NCBI GenBank assembly: GCA_031261385.1
Contig: JAISJS010000145.1
Span: forward strand, 1-9,313
Origin: Treponema sp.
GTDB taxonomy: Bacteria; Spirochaetota; Spirochaetia; Treponematales; Breznakiellaceae
Direction: 5' to 3'
Length of the DNA: 9,313 nt
The notes below the pieces were generated by a model, which was not told where the DNA came from, did no database searches, and worked only from the letters and a program-made list of their open reading frames with translations. Positions 1-6,475 of this stretch are shown here, in pieces. The position numbers and the translations under genes were made by a program. Each line of letters opens with the position of its first letter. The stretch's first letter is position 1.

Positions 1-1
1 A

Positions 2-385
2 TGGAACGATCTGCACCCGATTAACAAAAAAGATGTCGGGTATCGTCTGGCGCTTGCCGCAGATGCATTGATTTATAAAGAGGAAAACACCGCTCCGGGG
101 CCCATGCTCCGTGTAATCAGGCGGGAAGAAAATACCCTTGTTTTAAAATTTGAAAATTGCGGGGCAGGGCTTACTGCCTGTGATGCGCCCCATGTAACCG
201 TGGTATCCGGCAAAAATCCGGTCAGGCTCCCCGCAACAATAGAAGGCAGGGATCAGTTATTTATTGATCTTTCGGCGGTTAATAACCCCGAAAGGGTTTT
301 GTATGCCTGGGCCGACAACCCAGCGGACCGTCAGCTTTACAACGCTGAAGGTTTACCGGCAATTCCCTTTAGGGTGGCCATATAA
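2..385 (+). CDS. Sialate O-acetylesterase-family SGNH hydrolase, C-terminal part (5' end outside window)
   Basis: The reading frame is open from base 2 to the TAA at 383-385, giving the last 127 residues of a longer protein. It starts in the block W-N-D-L-H-P followed by NK and VGYRLA, which is the DxxHP block V of SGNH hydrolases. The Asp (8-10) and His (14-16) there complete the catalytic triad; the Ser-containing block lies upstream, outside the window. The C-terminal segment with YAWADNP, LYN and GLPAIPFR is characteristic of the sialate O-acetylesterase family. Known members remove O-acetyl groups from sialic acids, but many bacterial relatives in polysaccharide-degrading clusters act on acetylated plant glycans such as xylan. 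The CE15 esterase nearby makes the second option attractive (inference). The signal peptide, if any, cannot be seen. Family assignment is secure; the substrate is not known. Confidence 0.9.
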   Translation, partial: WNDLHPINKKDVGYRLALAADALIYKEENTAPGPMLRVIRREENTLVLKFENCGAGLTACDAPHVTVVSGKNPVRLPATIEGRDQLFIDLSAVNNPERVLYAWADNPADRQLYNAEGLPAIPFRVAI

Positions 386-391
386 GGAGGA
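384..391 (+). promoter_or_regulatory. Orphan Shine-Dalgarno-like sequence
   Basis: AAGGAGGA overlaps the last bases of the esterase stop codon. It is a near-perfect anti-16S match, but no ATG, GTG or TTG occurs 4-12 bases downstream. The first candidate starts are GTGs at 411 and 415, which are too distant. It may be a relic of a lost gene or a chance match. Confidence 0.35.
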
Positions 392-424
392 TCCGGAACC
401 GGAAAACATAGTGAGTGGTTATTG

Positions 425-492
425 CCTTGCCCGGACTGTTGGACGTTGTTCAATGCCGGGCAGGTGTAAAAAGTTTTTGTATTTTGTTTTTT
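425..492 (+). terminator. Probable intrinsic terminator after the SGNH esterase
   Basis: TGCCCGG (428-434) pairs with CCGGGCA (456-462), extended by CC/GG at 425-426 and 463-464 with one bulged T. An inner arm TTGGAC (439-444) pairs with GTTCAA (448-453) around a GTT loop. T-rich sequence follows from 474 to 492, interrupted by G and A. This would end transcription of the upstream esterase and separate it from the lipoprotein gene at 505, although leaky read-through is possible. No convincing promoter was found between the hairpin and the next start. Confidence 0.5.
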
Positions 493-497
493 GGAGG
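493..497 (+). promoter_or_regulatory. Ribosome binding site fixing the start at 505
   Basis: GGAGG lies 7 bases before the ATG at 505. That ATG gives a Lys-Lys signal peptide directly. The in-frame GTG at 415 has no suitably spaced site and would add 30 residues translated from the terminator hairpin. Confidence 0.8.
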
Positions 498-504
498 CTT
501 TTTG

Positions 505-2751
505 ATGAAGAAAAGTAGCATTGCGGGAATAATCAGCCTGGCGCTGATATTCGTATTGGGATTGGTATTCACCGGTTGTGAACAGGTTACTGGTCTGGGT
601 CCCCGGAGCAGCGATCCTACGGTGAAGCACGTAGTGGTAGCCGGTTTTAAAACGGCGACTGTGGGTGTTCCCAGTGAGGATTGGGTCGCGGCGACTGAGA
701 CTGCCGGTCATATTTTCGTTGGTAATATATCGCTGAAAAATGCCGAAGTCGGCGTGGAAGGCGTTGCTGAGAATTCGACGGTGTATTTTGCCCAGGCAAA
801 AGCGAATGTTCAGCCTACCTTTGTTACGGGTACGACATTTACCTTTGCGGACAATGACTTTCTCTTTGTCGAAGTTTTTTCCGCGAACCGGGATAAATAC
901 GTTATCTATGCTATCCAGGTTCACAACCGGAACCCGGGGGTTGCCGACATTACGTTGGGCGGCAGGTCTGCTGCCGGCGGTAAAAATGCGTCAGGTTCTG
1001 CCATCACGAGTTTTGGTAAAGTTGGCATACCCGCTGCTTCTCCGGAAGCGGTAACGGTGGAGCAGGAAGGTCAAATCTGGTTCGGCAACGACCAGGAGGG
1101 CGCAACCTTAGCCCTTACGGTTAAGCCGGAAGATGTTACTTCTACTATCCGTGTTGCCACAGCCTCTGGAAACGCCGCTCCGGTATTTGAAGGGGATTTC
1201 CTTCCCGCTAATGGAAGCGGTATTATCCCCGGGCTTTTTGCTGACGTAAGCAACGGCGATTACCTCTATGTGGAAGTCAAGAGTTCCTATGCGTACGGCG
1301 GTTATAATGCGTATGTCGATAATGGGTATTATAAGTTCAAGATGGTTTCTAAAAAGAATGACCGCAGCCTCACGGGTGCAAAGATCGTGTGGTATGAAGG
1401 CGCCACCAAGAAAGGTGAAATCCCCCTGGAGATAGGTCAGATGGGTACCGTTTCCATGACCGGCAGCGAAAGTTATGGGAGTTACGTTGGCGGGCCTGAG
1501 CTGGCTGCGGTTCCTCCGGGGTCTCCGCCCGGTACGATTAGCGGGAGTATTGCAACCATCACCGAGTATCTTAATCGCAGTGCAGCCATTCCGGATAATT
1601 TCCGTGCCGAACTGGTATTGGCTCCAACCGATTCAGATCTTAAATTGGAGTATGACTGGATAAAAAATCAGCGTGACGGCTCGCTGGCCTTTGACAAGAC
1701 ATCTGATCTTGGCAGGCTGATTGGAGGCAACTGGCTGTTGGTTCAGGCTACTTCGGAACTCGGCGAAAAGGGCTGGTATAAATTCCTTCTCAATGCCGGT
1801 AATAATTCCACCACGCTTGGTTCTCTTAAGATCAATGGTACTGATGTAGCGATTCCGACCGTTAATACCGCTGTTACCGGCGGGGCGAATACTCCGTTAG
1901 TCCTTAACGTAAGCGACCTCGCGAGTATTAAGGTTGAAGCGGCGGCGCCCAATGGATTTGAATCACCCATTGCTATCGGGTTAGCTCCGACCCTTGGAAC
2001 TTCGTTGGGGACGGTAGTCTTCGACGTGAACGCGGCAGAAGGACTGGATACGTTCTCAGCCGTCGAACCCGGACAGGTTATTGTTATCCGTGTGCTTCCG
2101 GAAAACTCGGTTGAATTCTATGGCGGGTCGGGCGCGGCTCCGATTTGGCAGGATTCTACCCAGCCAAACGCCGGAGTTACCGGCGGAGTAGCCGTTGCAC
2201 GGTACTACAAAGTATGGATTGGCGCCGGCAGTAGAGACACAAGCATAAGCGGTATCACGTTCAATGGTACGTCCACTGGCGGGGTTCCTGAGGGGAATAA
2301 TGTGCTTGGCGTTAGCTCGTATTCTGCTCCTGCTGCGGATAAAAAGGGTAATATTCTTGTTACCGAAACATCCGGTTTAGGTGTTAATACGTATAATAAA
2401 GCTGACTATGCAACAGCAGTTCGTACTGATATAACTATTAACGCCGTTCCGACAGCTCCCGGCGCTACGGTTGACTATGCCTGGGTCGCGGGTCCCTTTG
2501 CGAAAGCTGATGCCGCGATTACTCCGCCTGCCGGTAAAGAAGCAGGCGTGTACTATGACTCTCCTGATGGCGTTCCCTATACTACTCTGCCGGATACAGG
2601 AACAGTGTTACCTGCAACCTTTAACGGTACTGGGGTATTTGCAGATATTGCTCCTGCGTACGGCCCTTGGAACGGAGGGACGTTCTACATCCGTGTTACC
2701 GCGGAAAGTAAGGTGGATTTGAAATTGTACGCACTGTATATTACGCCTTAG
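505..2751 (+). CDS. Five-module repeat lipoprotein, function unknown
   Basis: The protein has 748 residues. The start is chosen by GGAGG at 493-497 and because the protein then opens with KK and a hydrophobic core. Cys25 lies in VFTGC, a lipobox with Phe at -3, which is permissive by enterobacterial rules but tolerated in spirochaetes. I see no other cysteine in the chain. The rest is rich in Gly, Thr, Val and Ala and looks all-beta. Five related modules can be read, starting near residues 37, 146, 287, 435 and 578. Each ends in an aromatic strand such as YVIYAIQV, YYKFKMV, WYKFLLNAG, YYKVWIGAG and LKLYALYITP. A short turn then leads into the next module's opening strand (for example ITLGG, LKINGT, ITFNGT). 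The style resembles cadherin-like or Ig-like bacterial surface modules, but I cannot name a family. No catalytic motif is visible. A surface-exposed binding or scaffold protein is the likely role (inference). It lies 96 bases upstream of the CE15 gene with two hairpins between. Confidence 0.88.
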   Translation: MKKSSIAGIISLALIFVLGLVFTGCEQVTGLGPRSSDPTVKHVVVAGFKTATVGVPSEDWVAATETAGHIFVGNISLKNAEVGVEGVAENSTVYFAQAKANVQPTFVTGTTFTFADNDFLFVEVFSANRDKYVIYAIQVHNRNPGVADITLGGRSAAGGKNASGSAITSFGKVGIPAASPEAVTVEQEGQIWFGNDQEGATLALTVKPEDVTSTIRVATASGNAAPVFEGDFLPANGSGIIPGLFADVSNGDYLYVEVKSSYAYGGYNAYVDNGYYKFKMVSKKNDRSLTGAKIVWYEGATKKGEIPLEIGQMGTVSMTGSESYGSYVGGPELAAVPPGSPPGTISGSIATITEYLNRSAAIPDNFRAELVLAPTDSDLKLEYDWIKNQRDGSLAFDKTSDLGRLIGGNWLLVQATSELGEKGWYKFLLNAGNNSTTLGSLKINGTDVAIPTVNTAVTGGANTPLVLNVSDLASIKVEAAAPNGFESPIAIGLAPTLGTSLGTVVFDVNAAEGLDTFSAVEPGQVIVIRVLPENSVEFYGGSGAAPIWQDSTQPNAGVTGGVAVARYYKVWIGAGSRDTSISGITFNGTSTGGVPEGNNVLGVSSYSAPAADKKGNILVTETSGLGVNTYNKADYATAVRTDITINAVPTAPGATVDYAWVAGPFAKADAAITPPAGKEAGVYYDSPDGVPYTTLPDTGTVLPATFNGTGVFADIAPAYGPWNGGTFYIRVTAESKVDLKLYALYITP
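613..2748 (+). repeat. Five diverged protein-level tandem modules (about 140-170 residues each)
   Basis: The repeats are inside the 748-residue lipoprotein and are visible only at protein level. Recurring marks are an opening hydrophobic strand, an internal strand of the type DYLYVEV, NWLLVQA or QVIVIRV, and a closing aromatic strand. The closing strands start near residues 131, 275, 424, 567 and 739, so the spacing is 141-149 residues for the first four and about 172 for the last. No long nucleotide repeat is seen, so the duplication is old. Confidence 0.6.
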
Positions 2752-2766
2752 GGAGTAACAATCTAA

Positions 2767-2791
2767 CGTGGGCGTGATGGTCACGCCCACG
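2767..2791 (+). terminator. Perfect 11-bp hairpin downstream of the modular lipoprotein
   Basis: CGTGGGCGTGA (2767-2777) pairs without mismatch with TCACGCCCACG (2781-2791) around a TGG loop. No T-run follows, so it may act as a 3' mRNA-stabilising hairpin or a non-canonical terminator rather than a classic intrinsic one. Confidence 0.55.
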
Positions 2792-2797
2792 GCAGCG

Positions 2798-2819
2798 GGG
2801 TTCCCCTTTTGGGGGACCC
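2798..2819 (+). terminator. Second hairpin, 7 bases after the first, ahead of the CE15 gene
   Basis: GGGTTCCCC (2798-2806) pairs with GGGGGACCC (2811-2819) around a TTTT loop, with one T-G wobble. It ends 12 bases before the ribosome site of the CE15 gene and lacks a T tail. It could work with the preceding hairpin as a partial terminator or processing signal that lowers or stabilises downstream message. Confidence 0.45.
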
Positions 2820-2831
2820 TAAATCTGTATC

Positions 2832-2837
2832 GGAGGA
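2832..2837 (+). promoter_or_regulatory. Ribosome binding site fixing the start at 2848
   Basis: GGAGGA lies 10 bases before the ATG at 2848. The alternative in-frame TTG at 2809 falls inside the hairpin loop, has no ribosome site and would put a charged stretch before the signal peptide, so 2848 is preferred. Confidence 0.8.
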
Positions 2838-2847
2838 TTTAATTATA

Positions 2848-4857
2848 ATGAAAAGAGTACAACGAGTTGCGATTTGCCTTGCGGCGAGTATCGCGTTATT
2901 CGCCTTTGCAGCCTGCGAAAATCCGGCTGCTACGTATGACGACCCGACCGGTTCCCTGATTCCCGGTCCCGGAGGCCCGGGCGGCGGCAGCGGTTCCAGT
3001 GTCGGCGGTCCCGGCTGGGGAACGCCTGATCTCAGCTATACCGGCAGGCGGTTTGAAAGCGCCCTCGACCGGCTTCCCCCTCCGGCGACCTGGAATGCGC
3101 TGGGTCATCAACATGCGTATCCCGATCCCTTCCATTTTGCCAACGGTAACAAGGTAGTTACCAAGTTGGACTGGGAAAACCGGCGGAAGGAAATTTCCCG
3201 GATACTCCAGTATTACGAGTATGGAATGATGCCTTCTATTGCTCCGGATGTTGTGGATATTACTTTTACCAATAGTGGTGTAGCCACCTCCGCAATTACC
3301 GTTACTCATAAGGCAAGCGGCAGGAATATGACTTTTACCATTACGACAAATCCGACCGGCGGTGCAAACCTGGCGGCCCATGAGGGTCTGCATGACCTGC
3401 CGTTATGGATTCAGGGCAGCCCCGGAAACTTTATAGGCGGTACGGGAAACTTCAATAACGGTACGTTCGGTACCGAGGCTGACGGCAGCGGCGCGGTTTG
3501 GACGCTCTATGGTCTCACCATCGCTGACCCCAGCGCTCCTTCCGGCAACAGTGACTATGCGTGGGGCATGAGCGTTGTGCTTACCGCTATGGAAGGTATT
3601 GACTTAAACAATGACGGAGTAATTGACGACGCTACCGAACGGGCATTCAGAGGCATTTACGATGAAAACAAAGTGGGTATTACCGGGTATTCCCGTAACG
3701 GTAAAGCCACTATGTGTATTTCTGCCTTTGCGGAAAGCCGTAAAGGCGCGCAGGTTGGGTATACTTCAGTCGGTTCTGCCGGTTCCGGCGGTCCCGCTAT
3801 CGAACGCTTCCTGTCGCCGGCCGGTTACAGAGTGGGCGGTCAGTTTGCAGACCCGCTGCCGCTCGACGGAGAAGGTCTTATGGAGTTTGACGGTCTGGTC
3901 GGCAAGCCCTGGTATATGAAGAAAATCAACAACGGTGACCTCATGCTGGGAACAGATGTTGCCTATGAGACGACAATCAGCGGCGGCGCCGATGCATGGA
4001 GATACCGGGCTGTTCGCGGTTGGGCTCCGTATTACGAAGATTTTGAAGCGACTCCCACTAACTATTCTGTTTCGGTAACTACTCCCTTTATCGGGTGGCA
4101 GAGCCCTGCGGAACTGTGGTCCGGTATCCAGAGCCTTTCTGAGGGCCGTAATGAGACCCCCGGCTGGTTCAGCGTACGGTTCCGTGAGTTTGCCGACCTG
4201 CACTACGGACTGGACATCGACCACGTCCGTGGAACTGAAAGCCGGGGCAAGTACGGTATCCTCTGTACGATTCCGGTTGACCAGTATTATCTGGGCGCCT
4301 TGATCGCTCCCCGCGGGCTTATCTTGCAGGACGGTTTTGTCGTACCGAGAAATAATCCCGAAAGCCAGTTTGCCCATTGGCTCATAGCCGATGAAGTGTA
4401 CAAAATGTACGGCGAATGGGAAGGGGATGAACAGAAGTACATCTGGAACAATGCCATGGAAATGACCTGGGGAACCCACGGCGGCAACAACGGAAACGAA
4501 GGCCCCGACATGGGGTATCACGCCATGCGGATTTTCGACGGCGAAGCGAACACCGCGTTTGCTCTGGCTAATCCGAACTTGCTGAAGCTGCGGACTCCTC
4601 CGTTCCCGGTTGACGATCCTATCGGACGCTTTGACTATTATCGCATGATTTGGGGACGCCCCGGTCATCCGACTATTGCAGAACGTGTACGTGCGCGCAT
4701 CGATCCTATCCTGGATGAGTACCTCGCAGGCGAGGCTAACCGGCCGTTCCCGGCCGCTTCTGCGGCGCCTGTCCATCCCGGGACTCCCAGCGGGAACGGG
4801 TTTAAGGCAATGGACTGGCGCGGGCTTATTGATACGCCGGAACCGCTCTCTAATTAA
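2848..4857 (+). CDS. Lipid-anchored CE15 glucuronoyl esterase
   Basis: The protein has 669 residues. A signal peptide ends in AFAAC with Cys23 as the lipid attachment site, followed by ENPA and a Gly/Pro/Ser-rich tether (about 33-60). The esterase domain runs from about residue 88. Its marks are YPDPFHF (91-97) with a WENRRKEI helix, as in CE15 N-termini, the nucleophile elbow GYSRNGK with Ser282, then GSGG (312-315), and later IPVDQYYLGALIAPRG. CE15 enzymes hydrolyse esters of 4-O-methyl-glucuronic acid, the link between glucuronoxylan and lignin alcohols. The Glu expected about 23 residues after the nucleophile, in a QESGSGG-type motif, is absent: this region reads VGYTSVGSAGSGG. Asp495 in LILQDG is a possible substitute acid. 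The catalytic His could be His544, His558 or, less likely, His607. An EF-hand-like loop DLNNDGVIDD (252-261) sits just before the nucleophile strand. The chain is longer than the typical enzyme, mainly between residues 315 and 470. Family call is strong; activity is inferred. It would act outside the cytoplasm, tethered to a membrane. Confidence 0.9.
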   Translation: MKRVQRVAICLAASIALFAFAACENPAATYDDPTGSLIPGPGGPGGGSGSSVGGPGWGTPDLSYTGRRFESALDRLPPPATWNALGHQHAYPDPFHFANGNKVVTKLDWENRRKEISRILQYYEYGMMPSIAPDVVDITFTNSGVATSAITVTHKASGRNMTFTITTNPTGGANLAAHEGLHDLPLWIQGSPGNFIGGTGNFNNGTFGTEADGSGAVWTLYGLTIADPSAPSGNSDYAWGMSVVLTAMEGIDLNNDGVIDDATERAFRGIYDENKVGITGYSRNGKATMCISAFAESRKGAQVGYTSVGSAGSGGPAIERFLSPAGYRVGGQFADPLPLDGEGLMEFDGLVGKPWYMKKINNGDLMLGTDVAYETTISGGADAWRYRAVRGWAPYYEDFEATPTNYSVSVTTPFIGWQSPAELWSGIQSLSEGRNETPGWFSVRFREFADLHYGLDIDHVRGTESRGKYGILCTIPVDQYYLGALIAPRGLILQDGFVVPRNNPESQFAHWLIADEVYKMYGEWEGDEQKYIWNNAMEMTWGTHGGNNGNEGPDMGYHAMRIFDGEANTAFALANPNLLKLRTPPFPVDDPIGRFDYYRMIWGRPGHPTIAERVRARIDPILDEYLAGEANRPFPAASAAPVHPGTPSGNGFKAMDWRGLIDTPEPLSN

Positions 4858-4876
4858 AAAACTGATGTGAACCAAT

Positions 4877-4916
4877 ATGCATAAAGAGAGGCATTTTCAT
4901 GCCTCTCTTTATGTGT
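4877..4916 (+). terminator. Long hairpin terminator candidate after the CE15 gene
   Basis: CATAAAGAGAGGCAT (4880-4894) pairs perfectly over 15 bp with ATGCCTCTCTTTATG (4899-4913) around a TTTC loop. Three more pairs (one A-T, two wobbles) extend it to 4877-4916. It starts 19 bases after the CE15 stop. The downstream tail is GTAATTAAA rather than a run of T, so termination may be factor-assisted or incomplete. Because the stem is symmetrical it would fold from either strand. Confidence 0.65.
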
Positions 4917-4942
4917 AATTAAACCTGATTAGAGGAGTCGTC

Positions 4943-6463
4943 ATGAAACAGGGAAAGGTTATTATCGTACTGTTGATTCTGTTTACGGTTGGCGTTAATG
5001 TGCATGCACAGGTAACATTCAGCGCCTGGGGTAGAGCGGTAATAACGCCCCTGGCGCTTATGGGTGACCATTCTGCCGTATCTGCCGCTACATCAACCTG
5101 GGGTGATGTCCCCAACATAGGGTTTTCCGCTCATGGAAAATCCCCCAGCGGCAATATCGGTTTTGATATAGATTTTGATTTCGGCGTGAATATTTCCAAT
5201 AATTCGCCGGCAATCATCGGCGACAATGCCAAGGCGTGGGTACAGCCCCTGGGGTTGGTACTGCCTGAGCAGTTTAATATGCTCAAGCTGACCGCAGGCT
5301 GGTTTAAGGAACAGGAACTGCGGGGCAGAATCGGCGCGTCCGAATTCTCCTCATGGCTGGTCCCTAGCGGCAGCCCCAACGAAGACAACATTTTCCAGCG
5401 CTTCGACGCGACCGCCGGCGCTCATTTTAAGCTTGAACCGCTGATGTGGTGGGATTCTCCCTGGAACGGCCTGAATATCCAGGGTTCGTTTGGCTCAAAC
5501 AGCCTGGGGTCCCCCGGTAACAATCTGCGGGCGATCCTGAATTTATTGAACAACGAAGACAATGGCGTTCTGGGTACCTATAATCCGGATAATCCTGCGC
5601 ATCCCGGCGACCGGGAGGTAAGCGCCGCCGATGTATACAAGGCCATGCAGATAGCCTTGGGGTACCGGATACCGGATGTCGGCTTTGCACGGTTTCAGTT
5701 TATCGGGAATAACCGCAATGCATGGCGTTGGGCCAACCAAAGCGGCAGCGGCGTAGATCAGGAAACCAAACTGGTAACCGGTATACGGACCAGTAACGCG
5801 GATGTAATTGAAGGGGCGTTTCTTTACGACGGACTGGAAGGCCTTGTTTTGGATGTGGGTATGAAACTTCCGCTGAAATATACCACCACGAACGATATCT
5901 TAATCTATGAACATGTCGTCAAATCTGACGGAACCGGAGTGTATGCAGCCGAAAGCAACCCTAACCATAAAGAATATACGGTTCAGGAGCCTTTGGTAGC
6001 CGCATTGGGCGTTTCGTGGACACCGGCGTTTCTGGATGCCCTGAATATTACCGCCCGTATCGATGGATTCTTCGGCGGCGCCAAGCAATCAGACGCTGAC
6101 GGTAAAGAAGTTAAAGATGGTTTACGGCTGGATTTCTGGTTTATGCCGTCCTATGTCATTTTCCCCAACTTCAAGGTTGGAGTAGATGTGGCGCTGGATA
6201 TACACAAAGCCAATGAGCTGAAAAAAACCGGGATACCGGTTCCGGATGAACAGATGGAATTAACCGAATACACGGACTTTGGGATAGGCCCCTGGATAGA
6301 TCTGGGCGTAGGGGGAGGACACGTTAAGATCGGTGTGGTGATAATGATTCCTTCAAGCCCGCGGTATGCCTATGTCCCGTCATCGGATACCAATAAGTAT
6401 CCCCCCAGATTTAACGGTGATCCGGTTATATCTGTACCGATTTCCTTTACCTACAGCTTTTAA
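4943..6463 (+). CDS. Outer-membrane beta-barrel (porin-like) protein
   Basis: The protein has 506 residues. The start follows AGAGGAG (4931-4937) with 5-base spacing. A signal peptide (KQGK, hydrophobic core, then VHA at 20-22) predicts cleavage before Gln23, with no lipobox. The mature chain is rich in alternating polar/hydrophobic strands, many flanked by Trp, Tyr and Phe, and ends in VPISFTYSF. A C-terminal strand closing on Phe is the usual signal for the BAM barrel-assembly machinery. A segment at about 94-130 (NAKAWVQPLG, then LKLTAGWFKEQELRGRIG) resembles what I recall of treponemal barrel proteins with a 'W-V-P ... K-T-G ... LRGRIG' pattern. No TonB box or plug domain is visible, and the length is far below SusC-type receptors, so a diffusion or substrate-selective channel is more likely. 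The cargo is unknown; neighbours suggest oligosaccharides. It is 12 bases from the next gene and probably co-transcribed with it. Confidence 0.8.
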   Translation: MKQGKVIIVLLILFTVGVNVHAQVTFSAWGRAVITPLALMGDHSAVSAATSTWGDVPNIGFSAHGKSPSGNIGFDIDFDFGVNISNNSPAIIGDNAKAWVQPLGLVLPEQFNMLKLTAGWFKEQELRGRIGASEFSSWLVPSGSPNEDNIFQRFDATAGAHFKLEPLMWWDSPWNGLNIQGSFGSNSLGSPGNNLRAILNLLNNEDNGVLGTYNPDNPAHPGDREVSAADVYKAMQIALGYRIPDVGFARFQFIGNNRNAWRWANQSGSGVDQETKLVTGIRTSNADVIEGAFLYDGLEGLVLDVGMKLPLKYTTTNDILIYEHVVKSDGTGVYAAESNPNHKEYTVQEPLVAALGVSWTPAFLDALNITARIDGFFGGAKQSDADGKEVKDGLRLDFWFMPSYVIFPNFKVGVDVALDIHKANELKKTGIPVPDEQMELTEYTDFGIGPWIDLGVGGGHVKIGVVIMIPSSPRYAYVPSSDTNKYPPRFNGDPVISVPISFTYSF

Positions 6464-6475
6464 AGCGGGGGGACT

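Noticed and set aside
446..472. TTGTTC and TAAAAA as a promoter for the modular lipoprotein
   Set aside because: Spacing is only 15 bases, the -35 is poor, and both elements overlap the terminator hairpin and tail.
415..504. GTG start extending the modular lipoprotein by 30 residues
   Set aside because: There is no spaced ribosome site, the extension would be translated from the terminator hairpin, and it would bury the signal peptide. ATG 505 with GGAGG is clearly better.
411..518. 35-codon small frame starting at GTG 411
   Set aside because: The ribosome-like site is 19 bases away, the frame runs through a terminator and overlaps the next gene's start, and the peptide has no recognisable features.
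337..924. 195-codon open frame on the - strand
   Set aside because: It overlaps the esterase end, the terminator and the signal peptide of the modular lipoprotein. Composition is rich in Arg, Asn and His, as in shadow frames, and it has no family marks.
3766..4875. 369-codon open frame on the - strand
   Set aside because: It lies antisense to the strongly supported CE15 gene, has no recognisable motif, and is explained by codon bias of the opposite strand.
4894..4921. TTTTCA and TAATTA as a promoter for the barrel gene
   Set aside because: It is a weak match with 16-base spacing lying inside the hairpin; chance similarity in AT-rich sequence is as likely.
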